From contig NC_090255.1 of the NCBI RefSeq assembly GCF_037325665.1, positions 29,691,463 through 29,755,462 on the forward strand: a stretch of DNA of 64,000 nucleotides. Reading direction: 5' to 3'. The DNA is from Littorina saxatilis (taxonomy: Eukaryota; Mollusca; Gastropoda; Littorinimorpha; Littorinidae). This document shows, one piece after another, positions 31,464 to 43,400 of this stretch. Under the pieces are notes generated by a model. The model had not been told where the DNA came from and did no database searches. It worked only from the letters and a program-made list of their open reading frames with translations. The translations under genes and the position numbers were made by a program. Position 1 is the stretch's first letter. Every line of letters begins with the position of its first letter.

Positions 31464-34400
31464 GTAAGTGTGTTTTTGGTAAGGTAAGGTTAAAATGATG
31501 CGAGCAAAGGTATGAATGATGAATGGGGTGCCCCAGATTCTAACGGTACATGTACCCATACGTGTCAGCTGTGGGCTGCTTTTGTGAGGAGGATGCGTTG
31601 GGTCACAGTCACACCCAGCGCTATGTGAGAGGTGAATGAACACTTTCCGAATACTGCATGGATGCTTTTTACACTGAAAACTCAAGTTTAATTAAAAAAA
31701 GAATCAAAAAACAAGAAAGGTAGGTTGTTGGAACGTTTGTTATTGACAAAACAATACATTCACAGATATATATACCCAATGGTCTTTCAAGTGCACAGAC
31801 AAACAATAACGAAAACTTATCTGGCTGATTTTTGCTTCCGCCTGCCACGAAGCAGCAAGCGAATAATAATTATATAATGGTGGATACCTTGCAAAAAAAA
31901 TATTTAATAAAAAATTAATATTGTCAACCATCAAGTTTAATAGGGAGACAGTTGATCAGACACTGCAGAAAATAGAAAAAGTAGAAAAACGTGTTGTGAA
32001 AACTGAAATAAGAAATAGTCATGGATGAGCTGACCAGTAAGCATTATTAATACCTGTAAAACTAATACAATTAAAAGCCACCCTTAGGCTAAAAGCTTTC
32101 TCAGAATAAAGTTGAATAAAAAAAATAATAACTTGAGCAAAAAACACAGACTTTTAGTTTTACACTGTAAGCTGAAAAAACAACTGTAAAAGTTACTAGT
32201 TAGTAACTAAATGTATAACTTTTAACAATTATAAGTATCAGCTGGATTCTTTTGGTTGTTCAGAATAAAAACACAATTTGCATTGAACTTCATTGTGCAC
32301 AGTATGCATTATAAAAACACACCACAATTGAAAACTAAACATACATTGATCGATGGGTATCAGTTAAAATTTTGTGCTAAATTATAAACGTTTTTATTCA
32401 GAGTATTCACACTTTTGTTTGGTTTTTATTCATTTGTGAGATCTACAAATCAAGTTACACCATTAGTATTGCTAGTAAACACTAAACAGCATAAATTCCA
32501 AAATGCGTTACTTTTTGTTAGACTTAGAGCCATAATTTGTATTTGAATTATTTATTCATAATTTGTTGAATTCATTTGTTATTTTCATGTTATTTCATAT
32601 TAAATAACTAAGTCTTAAGCTTTGTACAATTTCCAGCCTTTTTTGTCAGAGCATAATCAACACAACATAGATCAGGAAAACTGTGTCCAAGTCATACAAC
32701 TTTATAAGAGCCAAGTTTGCAAGGCATTGTGTGTGTCTAAAAGTAAAACAAAGACAGTCACATGTACCTTAGGCCTAAAATAAAAATAGGTGTGGTTACG
32801 GTAACCCGACCTACCCTATTTTTAGGGGCTGACCCTATAACTTTTTATTACATTTGTCAAAAAAACAACCAAAAAACCAAGAAAACGAGTGCAGAAAACG
32901 CAATGAAAGCGAAAGCGCTCGAATCGCACACTTATTTCCCTTTCAAGTAGGTTTAATTTGTACACATTAGAAAAAAAAGTTTAAAAAAAAAGTGATTGCC
33001 TACCTTCCACGCCTTAACCACACCTTTTTTTTTTGGCCTTACAAGGTGGCACTGTTGATCGATACAGTGGAACCCCATTTTAAAATCTCAAAAGTCATAC
33101 AAATCAGGTTTTTAATAAGAGGGAGTCTTTATAAAGTTAAAATTAACCTCGAGTAAAAGTATTGAGGCTATGAACAGAAAAACTTAAGTTAAAGAGGGGG
33201 AGGGGGGGGGGGGGTTTGATTGTACAACTACAGGCATAGACTTGTTCTACCGCTAGTGTTAAGTGTCTTTGTTCATTGCATTGATCTGTGAGGTAGCATT
33301 TTCAGGACATTGGCACTTGTGCTGTGACAAAGCTTTGGCTCTTAGCCAGTTTTTGACTGCATGTGCCTTGGTAAGGTTGAATTAAAGACCTTTTTACCAC
33401 AGGCACCTGAACTGAGGTGATCTTAATTTGATTGGTAAAATGTTATGAAATGAATACTCATTCTTGTAGTCTTAGCTGCATGATTGAGATCATTGCTGGT
33501 TGATTATGGTATCAACTATCATGGTATCATATGCATGACTGGTGTTTAATCATTCTGATCAAGATCGCTCAGCGGCTAATGCCAGTTATCTCTCTGACCG
33601 GACGCTAAATTCCTACGAGAATCTATCAAAACAAGAATACAGAGTTATCTCCCATATGTTGTTCACGAGCAGTGTTCGCGAGACGAAAATGATTGCAGAT
33701 TGGCCGACTTCAGGAGACCGTAATATATGGTTGCATCACTGTAAAAAAAATCGTCTGCTCCAGCGAGCGCCGAAACCAAATGGTTGATTATCACTAGACA
33801 CTTTTGCCATATTTAGAGTTGTTTGCACAGTAAATGCAGCCGTGAAAAATAGCTCGCTTGAAACTGTCTTACATATCAATTCCTTTGCAATTTAAAAATT
33901 ACACAACACCATGAAAAATCATTATCGACGATCGCGAATCTGCTTACATCCATAACACATTACGAAAAGATCTAAATATGTAAAAAATATCGATTTCCTC
34001 GCCAGACAAGGAAAACCAAGGCATCCTGTCAGGGATAGAATAAGCCGAACTCATTTTGACCTGAGTTCAGGATGGTGTTTACTTTAATACAGTGATGGAT
34101 TTTGAAAATACTGTTTCTTCTCCTCAAGGTTTTATTTTATGTGATCTAAACAAAGACAAAATTGCCAGTGCTTAACTTCCCAGAAAAAGTGCCAGATCAG
34201 AAAAAGAAAAAGGAGCTAATCATAAAACCATACTTTTCTATACCTTTAAATTTTTTTTTAAATGTTGTATAAATACATGTACAAGTGTTAGCTTGCTGTC
34301 TGTGTGTCACCTCATTTCACACATACTCCTTTCACACATACCTATGCCTATAACCATTCACACACAGCTGCTAAGGGGAATGTCATTGCTGATGAAGAAG

Positions 34401-37400
34401 AAAACAAACATTTAACAAGGGTTTGTGATAACGTCATGCACCTGTGAGCCACACTGGTTTCTTTGTTCCTGGGGCATTGATGTTAACATGTCATGGTGTA
34501 GACACACACTCAGCTGTGTGTATGTGTGTGTCTGTCTCTTTTTGTTTGGGATGATATCAGCAACAAAGAAAAAGAGCGCTGTGTTTATAGCTTTCTCTCT
34601 TGAGTCTCATTTTCTGTCATACATTTGAGTTTGAGTTTTTTTGAGTTTTTGACACTTCATAAACTTCCGTCAGTTGAAGCTTCATATTTATTTGCTTTAT
34701 TGTTCTTGTTTTGTACATGTATTGAATTATTAACATTTTTTAGAGAAAGAGTGAGAGAGATTTGTTTAAATTTTTTCAAATTTTAAATTGGAAGTTTGAA
34801 CCTCCTACTTCTTGGAGTTCTCCTTTTGAATAATTTTGGACATTTTTCTAAAATGTCTAGTTTCTAACATTTCTCTTTCTGACATCAGTAAATTTACACC
34901 CTCACATATAATACCTGATTTTCTTATATTTTAGTTTTTTTTAGGGGGTACCATTTTGCTTGTGTTTTACCATTTTGTTTAAATTACATTCTGTTTTCAA
35001 ATTAAAAATATGTTTCTTCCGTTTTGCGCTCTAGGTGCTGAGCAACCGTCGTGTGTCCACCGGAGGGTTGCCAGAAAATGGACTTGTGTCAGTGTGCCCC
35101 AACGTTACTGACCTTGACCTGTCCTCTAACCTCTTTGAGAGCTGGGCAGAGTTACTTCCCCTCCTGTCACAGCTGCAGCATCTCAAGTTTGTGAACTTGA
35201 GCAGAAATCACATTACACGTCACAAGGTAAGACTATCTTTAGCGTATTATCACACTCGTGTCCTTTGTTGGCTAGTTACCTGTGAGAACATTAAGCCCCC
35301 TTGGTTTGTAAAGATTTTAGTCAAGCAGTATGTAAGAAATGTTAAGTCCTTTGTACTGGAAACTTGCATTCTCTCAGTAAGGTAATATATTGTACTACGT
35401 TGCAAGCCCCTGGAGCAATTTTTTTATTAGTGCTTTTGTGAACAAGAACTTGAAGAAGCAATTAACAAGTGGCTCCCATCTCCCCCCCCTTTCTCCGTCG
35501 CGATATAACCTTCGTGGTTGAAAACGACGTTAAACGCCAAGTAAAGAAAGAAATAAAAGCTCCCTTGGTTCAGTTCAAGGTTAGCCTCGTGTGGTTGATT
35601 GATTACTTGTGTCACTGAGTCGATCAGTGATGCAGACATTCATTTAACTTTCAAACTTGGAAACAGCACTGCAGCATTTGATACAATATGCAGTTGAATT
35701 TCTTCTACAATCAATGCATCTTTTTCCTCCGAAAACGGCGTATGGCTGCCTAAATGGCGGGGTAAAAAACGGTCATACACGTAAAATTCCACTCGTGCAA
35801 AAAACACGAGTGTACATGGGAGTTTCAGCCCACGAACGCAGAAGAAGAAGAAGAAGAAGAATGCATCTTTTTAGGATGTCTTAAATGGGGTGGGGGGTCA
35901 ACTGTATTTATGACAGAACACATCAATCAATCGATCAATATGAGGCTTATATCGCGCGTATTCCGTGGGTACAGTTCTAAGCGCAGGGATTTTTATTTAA
36001 AAAATTTTTTATGCAATAGATATGTCACGTTTCAATATATCACTCAAGGTGATTATGAACCGGTTAATTACTACTAATTAACTAACCACACCACGATCCA
36101 CTCTCGCAGGCATACAATTAAATAGAGTCAACAAAAGTATAAGTTTCAGACGCCTGTTTATGTATAAACTCTCCACCTCCCTCGAGCCTTCACTCAAAAT
36201 ATGTTCCTTTTACGTTCTCAACACGTAAAAAACCAGTGTTCACTGACAAAATGCCAGTACTATGTAGAAAATTATAGTAACACGCTGAACCCGTGTAAAT
36301 ACAGTCGAAATGAGAATGTTCTGTTCGAAAAGCTCTAGTTCGTGCAGGTGTCACACACCCCACGTTGTCACTACTCCAATGAAATCATAGATACGAAAAG
36401 ACAACGGTGGTCAACGGGGTGCGTACGACATGGTGCACTTAGCTTTATCTCTGCTGCTGCTGCTTAGCCGGTATGCTGGTTAGTCGGTTCGCTGGTTAGC
36501 CGGTCCGCTGGTTAGCCGGTTCGCTGGTTAGCCGGTCCGCTGGTTAGCCGGTCTCCTGGTTAGCCGGTCTCCTGGTTAGCGTAGCCTCAACAGTTCCCGC
36601 CAGAGTCAGCCGTGCCGATGTTACGGGAACGAAACGAACGAACGAAGGAAGGCTGCAAACAGAAAGCATCGGTGCACTAAACATGTCAGCTACCCCTCAC
36701 CCACCACCTTAAAACATGTCATCTTTAAATATCTCATCGAGCACGTGGGCCTGCACAAAACTGACTTTTTACAACAACAAAACAGCCATTTTCCGTCCTT
36801 CTCTCCCTATCTGCAAAAACCATATACAGATTAGTATTTTAGCGTCACAGAGAGTAAATTATGCGCTAACCTGGAAAGAACAACAGAGAGTATTTCATTC
36901 CACAACACAGACTCATCAACAGCGTTAAATAATGATTTATTACCTCAAAAGCCTATGATTGTAACTCTCAATGGAAGCAAAGTCCGCCTCCTCCCTGGAA
37001 CAGTCTCTGTTCGTCAACAGTGACCCAAAACGTCCAGAACCCCTTGTCGAATCCTTATGCGAAAGCCATCGCCGACGAAGGAAATGTGACGACTTGTCCT
37101 CAGCAAAATACGTGGCAGAGGAAAGGAATAACTTGTGGAAGTTCCCCTAGAGTGCCGAATATGATACTCGGTGAAAAACCATCATACTCTAGTAACTGTG
37201 TGTTAGGTCCTTCCCCTTCTGCCGCTGGGTGTCAAGTGTGTCGTCCTTGAGTCTCTGACAGACCACCTAGCCAAATACACGTGACTGACCTTGTCACCAA
37301 ACCAGTCCAGCTATACACAGTTTTGCCTCCCCAAGCAGGAAAAAGACACGAGAAACTCAATCCCTGAAAATCCCGTGCGCGCTGTCAGCGAAAAAAACCG

Positions 37401-40400
37401 TCAGCCCTATGACAGCAGAAACCTGCACTGTGAAGCTCGTGCGTTTCAAAACATCCGTGCTCGGGAGCACTGTCAGCAAAAACTCTGCTGTGTCCAATAT
37501 CACGCACAGGCGCTTTCTATCATACATTGACCCAGAACAGGCACTCCACTGAGTGACGCTTTCTTGGTCTCTGTCACCCGATCGTGACACACCTCCCCTC
37601 TTCAAGACGAAACCTCGGTTTCGCTCACAGTCATGTTCTCCTCTACAGCCCGAGAGAGAAAGTCAGCTCCAACATTGTTGGCGCCCGGAATGACGCGTAC
37701 CGTGAATTGGTACGGTTGGAGAATCAACGCCCAGCGCATAAGTCTGGCGTTTGCCAACCTTGCAACCTGAAGATATTGCAGAGGTTGATGGTCCGTCTCC
37801 AGACAGAAAGGTCGTCCGTACAGGTACGCTTCGAACTTCTGGATGCCCCAGACAATGGCGAGACACTCGCGTTCAACCGTTGCATACGCTGCCTCGGCCG
37901 AGGTCAGCTTACGGCTGGCGAAGCAAACAGGGTGCAAAAACCCCTCTGTCTCCTGAAGCAACACTGCCCCAAGTCCCTTCCCTGAAGCGTCTGTCCTCAG
38001 CACGAAGTCCTTGTTCAGGTCTGGTAGTCGGAGAATAGGCTGACTGGTGAGTCGCCTCTTCAGGGTGTTGAATGCGGAGCTACATTCCTCAGTCCACACT
38101 ACAACGGTCGGTTGTAGTTTCTTGGTAAGGTTGGTCAGTGGTAGAGCGATTTCGGCAAAGTGCGGGATGAAGCGTCTATAGAAGCTGGCTAGGCCCAGGA
38201 AAGACCTGACTTCTTTCTTCGTGCGCGGTGGCTCCGCCTCCCGAATCTTCTGGATCTTGTCGTCCTCTGGAACGAGCAATCCCTCGCCGACAACATGACC
38301 CAGGAAAGACAATTCCCGAAATCCCAAGTAGCACTTGGACGGTTTAGCTCCCAGATTTCCGTCCTTCAACCTTCCGAACACGTCGCGCAGGGCGTCGAGA
38401 TGTTCAGTCCATGTCTCTGTCGCGATCAGCACATCGTCGATGAAACTGCTGATGTCCTCGCGCTTCAATGGTTCCAAAAGTTTCCTCATCATGCGAGTGA
38501 AGACGGCACCTGCATTCTGTAGACCAAAAGGCATGACTGTCCACTGGAACTGGCCGAATGGAGTGGTAAATGCAGTCTTTGGGCGGTCTTCCTCGGCAAC
38601 TGGGATTTGCCAGTATCCCTTGGTGAGGTCCAGTTTGGAAAAGTACTTGGCCTTGGCCAAGTGACTGAAGAGGTAGTCCACATCAGGCATGGGTTCCGCG
38701 TCAAACGCCGTAATCTTGTTCAGCTTCCGGTAGTCAACACAGAACCTGACGCGTCCATCCTTCTTCTTTACAAGCACAATTGGTGAACTGTAGGGAGAGT
38801 TCGCTGGCTCGATGACGCCCAACTTCGTCATGTCGGCGATTTCCTTCCTGACCACCTCCTTCTGGGCATGAGGCATGGGATACTGCTTCGTCCTCACTGG
38901 CTGTTTCTCCAGCAAGTCGAAGGTAAACTCCTCTAGATGCGTCTGAAGTGGTATGTCTGTAAGGACCCGTGCTGCATCCTTCAGGATCTCTTGCAGGTCC
39001 GCCTGCTGGTCGTCCCCAAGATCAGGTGAGATGTGCACGTCCGTGAGATCCTCACTAGCCTCCAGCGGACAAACTGGTACCCGTCCTCCTCCCTGTTCTT
39101 CCGTTGTCTCGTCCATCACGACAGCAACTGCTTCTGTCACTTTGTCCTTTTCCCCGTAGGCAGTCCTCTCTATGTAGGCGCGCAGCAGGTTGGCGTGGTA
39201 CAGGCGTGCTTTCCCGTTCATGACGATCCTGTAGTCGTTTTGGCCCACTTTCGCTGTCACCTCAAAAGGTCCTTGCCACTGCAGTTGTAGCTTGTTGTGT
39301 TTGACAGGTAGAAGTAGCAACACCCGTTCTCCAATCTTGAAGCTGCGCGGCCGTGCCTTGCGGTCGAATCCTCGCGCGTAACGCTGTGCTGCTCTTCCCA
39401 GGTTCTCTTGAGCCAATTTGCAGGTCTCTTCAATCCTGTTCCTGAGTTCTACGATGTAGGTCGCTGTCGTCTGCACCTCCTCGTCAGCTTCTTCGTCCGT
39501 CCAAGCTTGACGCAGGATAGCCATGGGACCGCGTACCTGTCTGCCGTACAACAACTCAAATGGGGAAAAACCCAAGCTCTCCTGAGGAACCTCGCGGTAT
39601 GCAAAAAGCAATGCTGGGATGTACCTGTCCCACGTGCGTGGTTTCTCCTGAGCTAGTTTCCTCAGCATGGTCTTCAAGGTGCCATTGAACCTTTCCACCA
39701 GTCCGTTGCACTGAGCATGGTAAGGAGTGGTGAAGTGCTGCTCCAGTGATAGCAGTCGTGCTGCCTCCGCCATCACTCCTCCCGTGAACTGCGTGCCTCT
39801 GTCGGTGAGTACCTCTGATGGAATTCCCAGCCGGGACCACATAGTAACCAGAGCCTCAGCTACTCGCGTGGCTTCAATCGATTTCAGAGGGATCGCCTCT
39901 GGGTATCGAGTAGCGTAGTCCACCATGGTCAAAATGTATCTGTTTCCGTCCTCAGACGCAGGCAAGATGGGCCCGATGATGTCCACTGCCACCCGACGAA
40001 AGGGTTCGTCGATGAGCGGCATCTTCTCTAAGGGGACCTTCCTCACCCTTCCTTTGGCAACCACCTTCTGGCACTTATCGCAGGACGCACAGAAACGTCG
40101 GACATCCGTGCAGATGCCTGGCCAGTAAAAGTGGCGCCAGACACGATCCGTGGTCTTCTTGGTACCAAGATGACCTCCCAGAATCGAGTCGTGTGCCGTT
40201 GCCATGACACCCTCGCGAAACTCGCGAGGCACGACAACCTGTTTGAATGTACCTTCTTGGTTGCTGAACTCACGGTAGAGCAACTTCTTGTCCCTGAGGA
40301 ACCTTGACCTCCCATGCTTCCCGCTCAGCTTCACCTTCCCCGACTTCGCGTGCTCCCGAGGAGTAGCTAAGGTCGGGTCAGAATCCTGAGCCTTCGCGAG

Positions 40401-43400
40401 AAGCGCGGGGGTCACGTTCCCCAGGGCAGCTCGTGCAGCAGGTAGGGGTTTGAGAGGTTTGTCCTCTCGCTCCGCCTGTGCCCGCGTGAGCACTGAAATG
40501 ACGTCGGGAGACCGATAAACGGGAACCTCCCTGGTGACGCCGTCCACAAACTGAACCCGGTTTCCAATGAGCAGGTCGCATGGAGGATCGTCCATGACGA
40601 CGGCCACAATGGTCCCCGTGAACAACGGGGTTACGACCTTGATCACCGCCGTGTTCAAGTCGTAAGCGTGAGATGCCTCGGCCATTCTCACCCTGATGCT
40701 GTCTCCTGTGTAGGCCATAGCTGGAACTAGACTCGCCCGAACCACTATCATGTCTGCCCCTGTGTCCCGCAGACCTTCGCCCTTCACTCCGTTAACGTAG
40801 ACGTTGCAGTGGGGCTGGAAATGTTTCCTGGAGCACGGAACGCAGAGTTGTGGGATGGTGCATGAGCTCGTGACGTCCCTGAACTCCTCACTGCCAACGA
40901 AGTGAACGCCCTTCTGGTCAGCCTGTCTCTTGTGGCAGTCCTTCTTCACGTGGCCCCGCTTGTTGCAGTAGTAACACTGGATGTCAGTTCTGGAACTCGA
41001 TCCCTTGTGTCCCTGATCGTCCTTCCCGTCCTTGGGTCCTGAAGAACCCGAATTTCCCGTTTTTCCTGGCCGTGAGCCTGAAGATTTGCCGGAGATCGCC
41101 TGGGCGTCCTCGTGCACTCTGATCCAGTCGGCTGCCTCCTGAGTAGTCTTGGGCTGGTGCTCCTGCACGAAGGTCACCACCTCAGGTCGCAGGCTGGACA
41201 TCAGTTGTTCCATGACTATGAGGTCGGCAAGGTCGTTGACGGTCCAGTCCTTTTCGGCCATCTCCACCCAGCGCCGCAGGTAGAGATTAAGGCGTGCCAC
41301 AAACTGATGACTCAGCTCGCCGCTCAGTCTCTTGCTGTTACGCAGACGTCGTCTGTAGGCTTCCGCAGTCAGGTTGAAGCGCTGGAGTAACGCCTTCTTT
41401 AGTGCCTGATAGTCTCTCGCCTCGTCGTCATCCAAAGCGTTGTAGAGCTGCAATGCGCGTCCCTTTAAGCAGGTGCTAAGGCGGCTAGCCCACGTGGCCT
41501 CTTCCCACTTCTGGTCAGATGCGATGCGCTCAAACCGGCGTAAAAAGTCGTCGAGCTCGTCCTTGTCATCGTCGAACGTCGGCAGTCTCGTACGGTCGGC
41601 AACAAACGTCGGCGCGCTAGCCTGAGTAAGCGTACCCTTCTCGGCCTGCAGCCTAGCTAGTTCTAGCTGGTGATCGCGTTCGGCCTGTTTGTCCTGTCTG
41701 TCACGTTCGGCCTGCCGTTCGGCCTGTCGTTCCTGTCTCTCAAGCTCGTCTTTCTTTTCCTGTCTGTCACGTTCGTCTTTCTCTTTCCGTTCTTGTCTGT
41801 CAAGCTCGTCTTTCCTTTCCTGTCTGTCTCGTTCTGCCTGTCGTTCCCTTTCTTGTCTGTCAAGTTCGTCTTTCTCTTTCTTGTCCTGTCGGTCACGTTC
41901 GGCCTGTCGTTCAGCCTGTCGTTCCCTTTCTTGTCTGTCAAGTTCGTCCTTCTTGTCCTGTCTGTCACGTTCTTCTTTTCTTGTCAGTCGCTCAAATTCT
42001 TCCTTCCGTTCCACTTCTAAGCGTTTTAGAACGCTTCGGGCTCTAACGCGTGCGTCTCGCTCAGTCGGTTGCTCGCTGCCAGGAGTCTCGAAAGTTATTC
42101 TCCTCGTAGGAGATCCCCCTGTAGCCATGGTTAGTTTTAGCAAAGCTTTATCACAAAAGTAAGTCTAACGCGGCTATAGCTAGAACACGCGGTGATGAAA
42201 TGGATACAAAAATCCAATAACCAGAAAATGCAGAAGAAAAATCCAAACGGTGTAGAACAAATCGCGTAGCCTACTTTATCGGCTGCTTTTTGCGGTGAAA
42301 CAAAGTGTTTCCCACAGCCGTGACCTACTTTATCGGCTGCTTTTTGCGGTGAAACAGAGTGTCTCCCACAGCCTTGGTTAGGACAGAAGTCCTCGGACCC
42401 TTCCCCCCCAAAATTCCAACAAAGTCAAAATATGGAGAAAAATCCAAGTAAAACAAGACGGTAGAAAATGTAACCTGTTACGGAATGCGAAACAACAATG
42501 TAGAGAAAACTGAGTAAAACGAATAACAAATCCGCTAACCCCGCTCAGCTCTCTGCAACGGAAAACTCTGAACGTACAACAACAAAGATTCACAAACAAA
42601 GGAAAGGGAGATAATCACAGTTAGCGCATACAATAACTCACAAATTACAATTTACATTTCCTGCAAGGTGTGAATCGCTTAAGGTGTGGTATATGATCAA
42701 AACTATACAAAAAAGGGTAGCACCAAGCAGAAAATAAGTCGAGCACTGACGAGATTATCTGCTCTTAGTTATCCTTAATTGGTGGGTCTTTATCAGTTGG
42801 AAATTAACTGAGTAAATCCCGGCTTGGCCCCCACGTGTCACGTTTCAATATATCACTCAAGGTGATTATGAACCGGTTAATTACTACTAATTAACTAACC
42901 ACACCACGATCCACTCTCGCAGGCATACAATTAAATAGAGTCAACAAAAGTATAAGTTTCAGACGCCTGTTTATGTATAAACTCTCCACCTCCCTCGAGC
43001 CTTCACTCAAAATATGTTCCTTTTACGTTCTCAACACGTAAAAAACCAGTGTTCACTGACAAAATGCCAGTACTATGTAGAAAATTATAGTAACACGCTG
43101 AACCCGTGTAAATACAGTCGAAATGAGAATGTTCTGTTCGAAAAGCTCTAGTTCGTGCAGGTGTCACACACCCCACGTTGTCACTACTCCAATGAAATCA
43201 TAGATACGAAAAGACAACGGTGGTCAACGGGGTGCGTACGACATGGTGCACTTAGCTTTATCTCTGCTGCTGCTGCTTAGCCGGTATGCTGGTTAGTCGG
43301 TTCGCTGGTTAGCCGGTCCGCTGGTTAGCCGGTTCGCTGGTTAGCCGGTCCGCTGGTTAGCCGGTCTCCTGGTTAGCCGGTCTCCTGGTTAGCGTAGCCT

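Larger units (their letters stand above)
31464..35034 (+). other. TBCEL intron 1
   Basis: It holds a family F-like arm (about 31706-31945), a Harbinger-type MITE (32772-33038), a fragment of the intron 4 repeat (about 32685-32735) and a G tract (33190-33216). An 81-codon frame near 33542-33787 matches nothing I know. The rest is unique AT-rich sequence. Confidence 0.6.

Noticed and set aside
33542-33787. 81-codon open frame in TBCEL intron 1
   Set aside because: No start context, splice signals or family resemblance were found; the length is within chance.
36716-37530. Small frames of 70-79 codons in the LTR
   Set aside because: Identical ones occur in the other LTR simply because the LTRs are duplicates; no protein features are seen.
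41663-42162. Frames of 100-157 codons opposite and beside the Gag coiled coil
   Set aside because: They are shadows of the repetitive Gag N-terminus, rich in Ser/Cys/Phe with no conserved motif.
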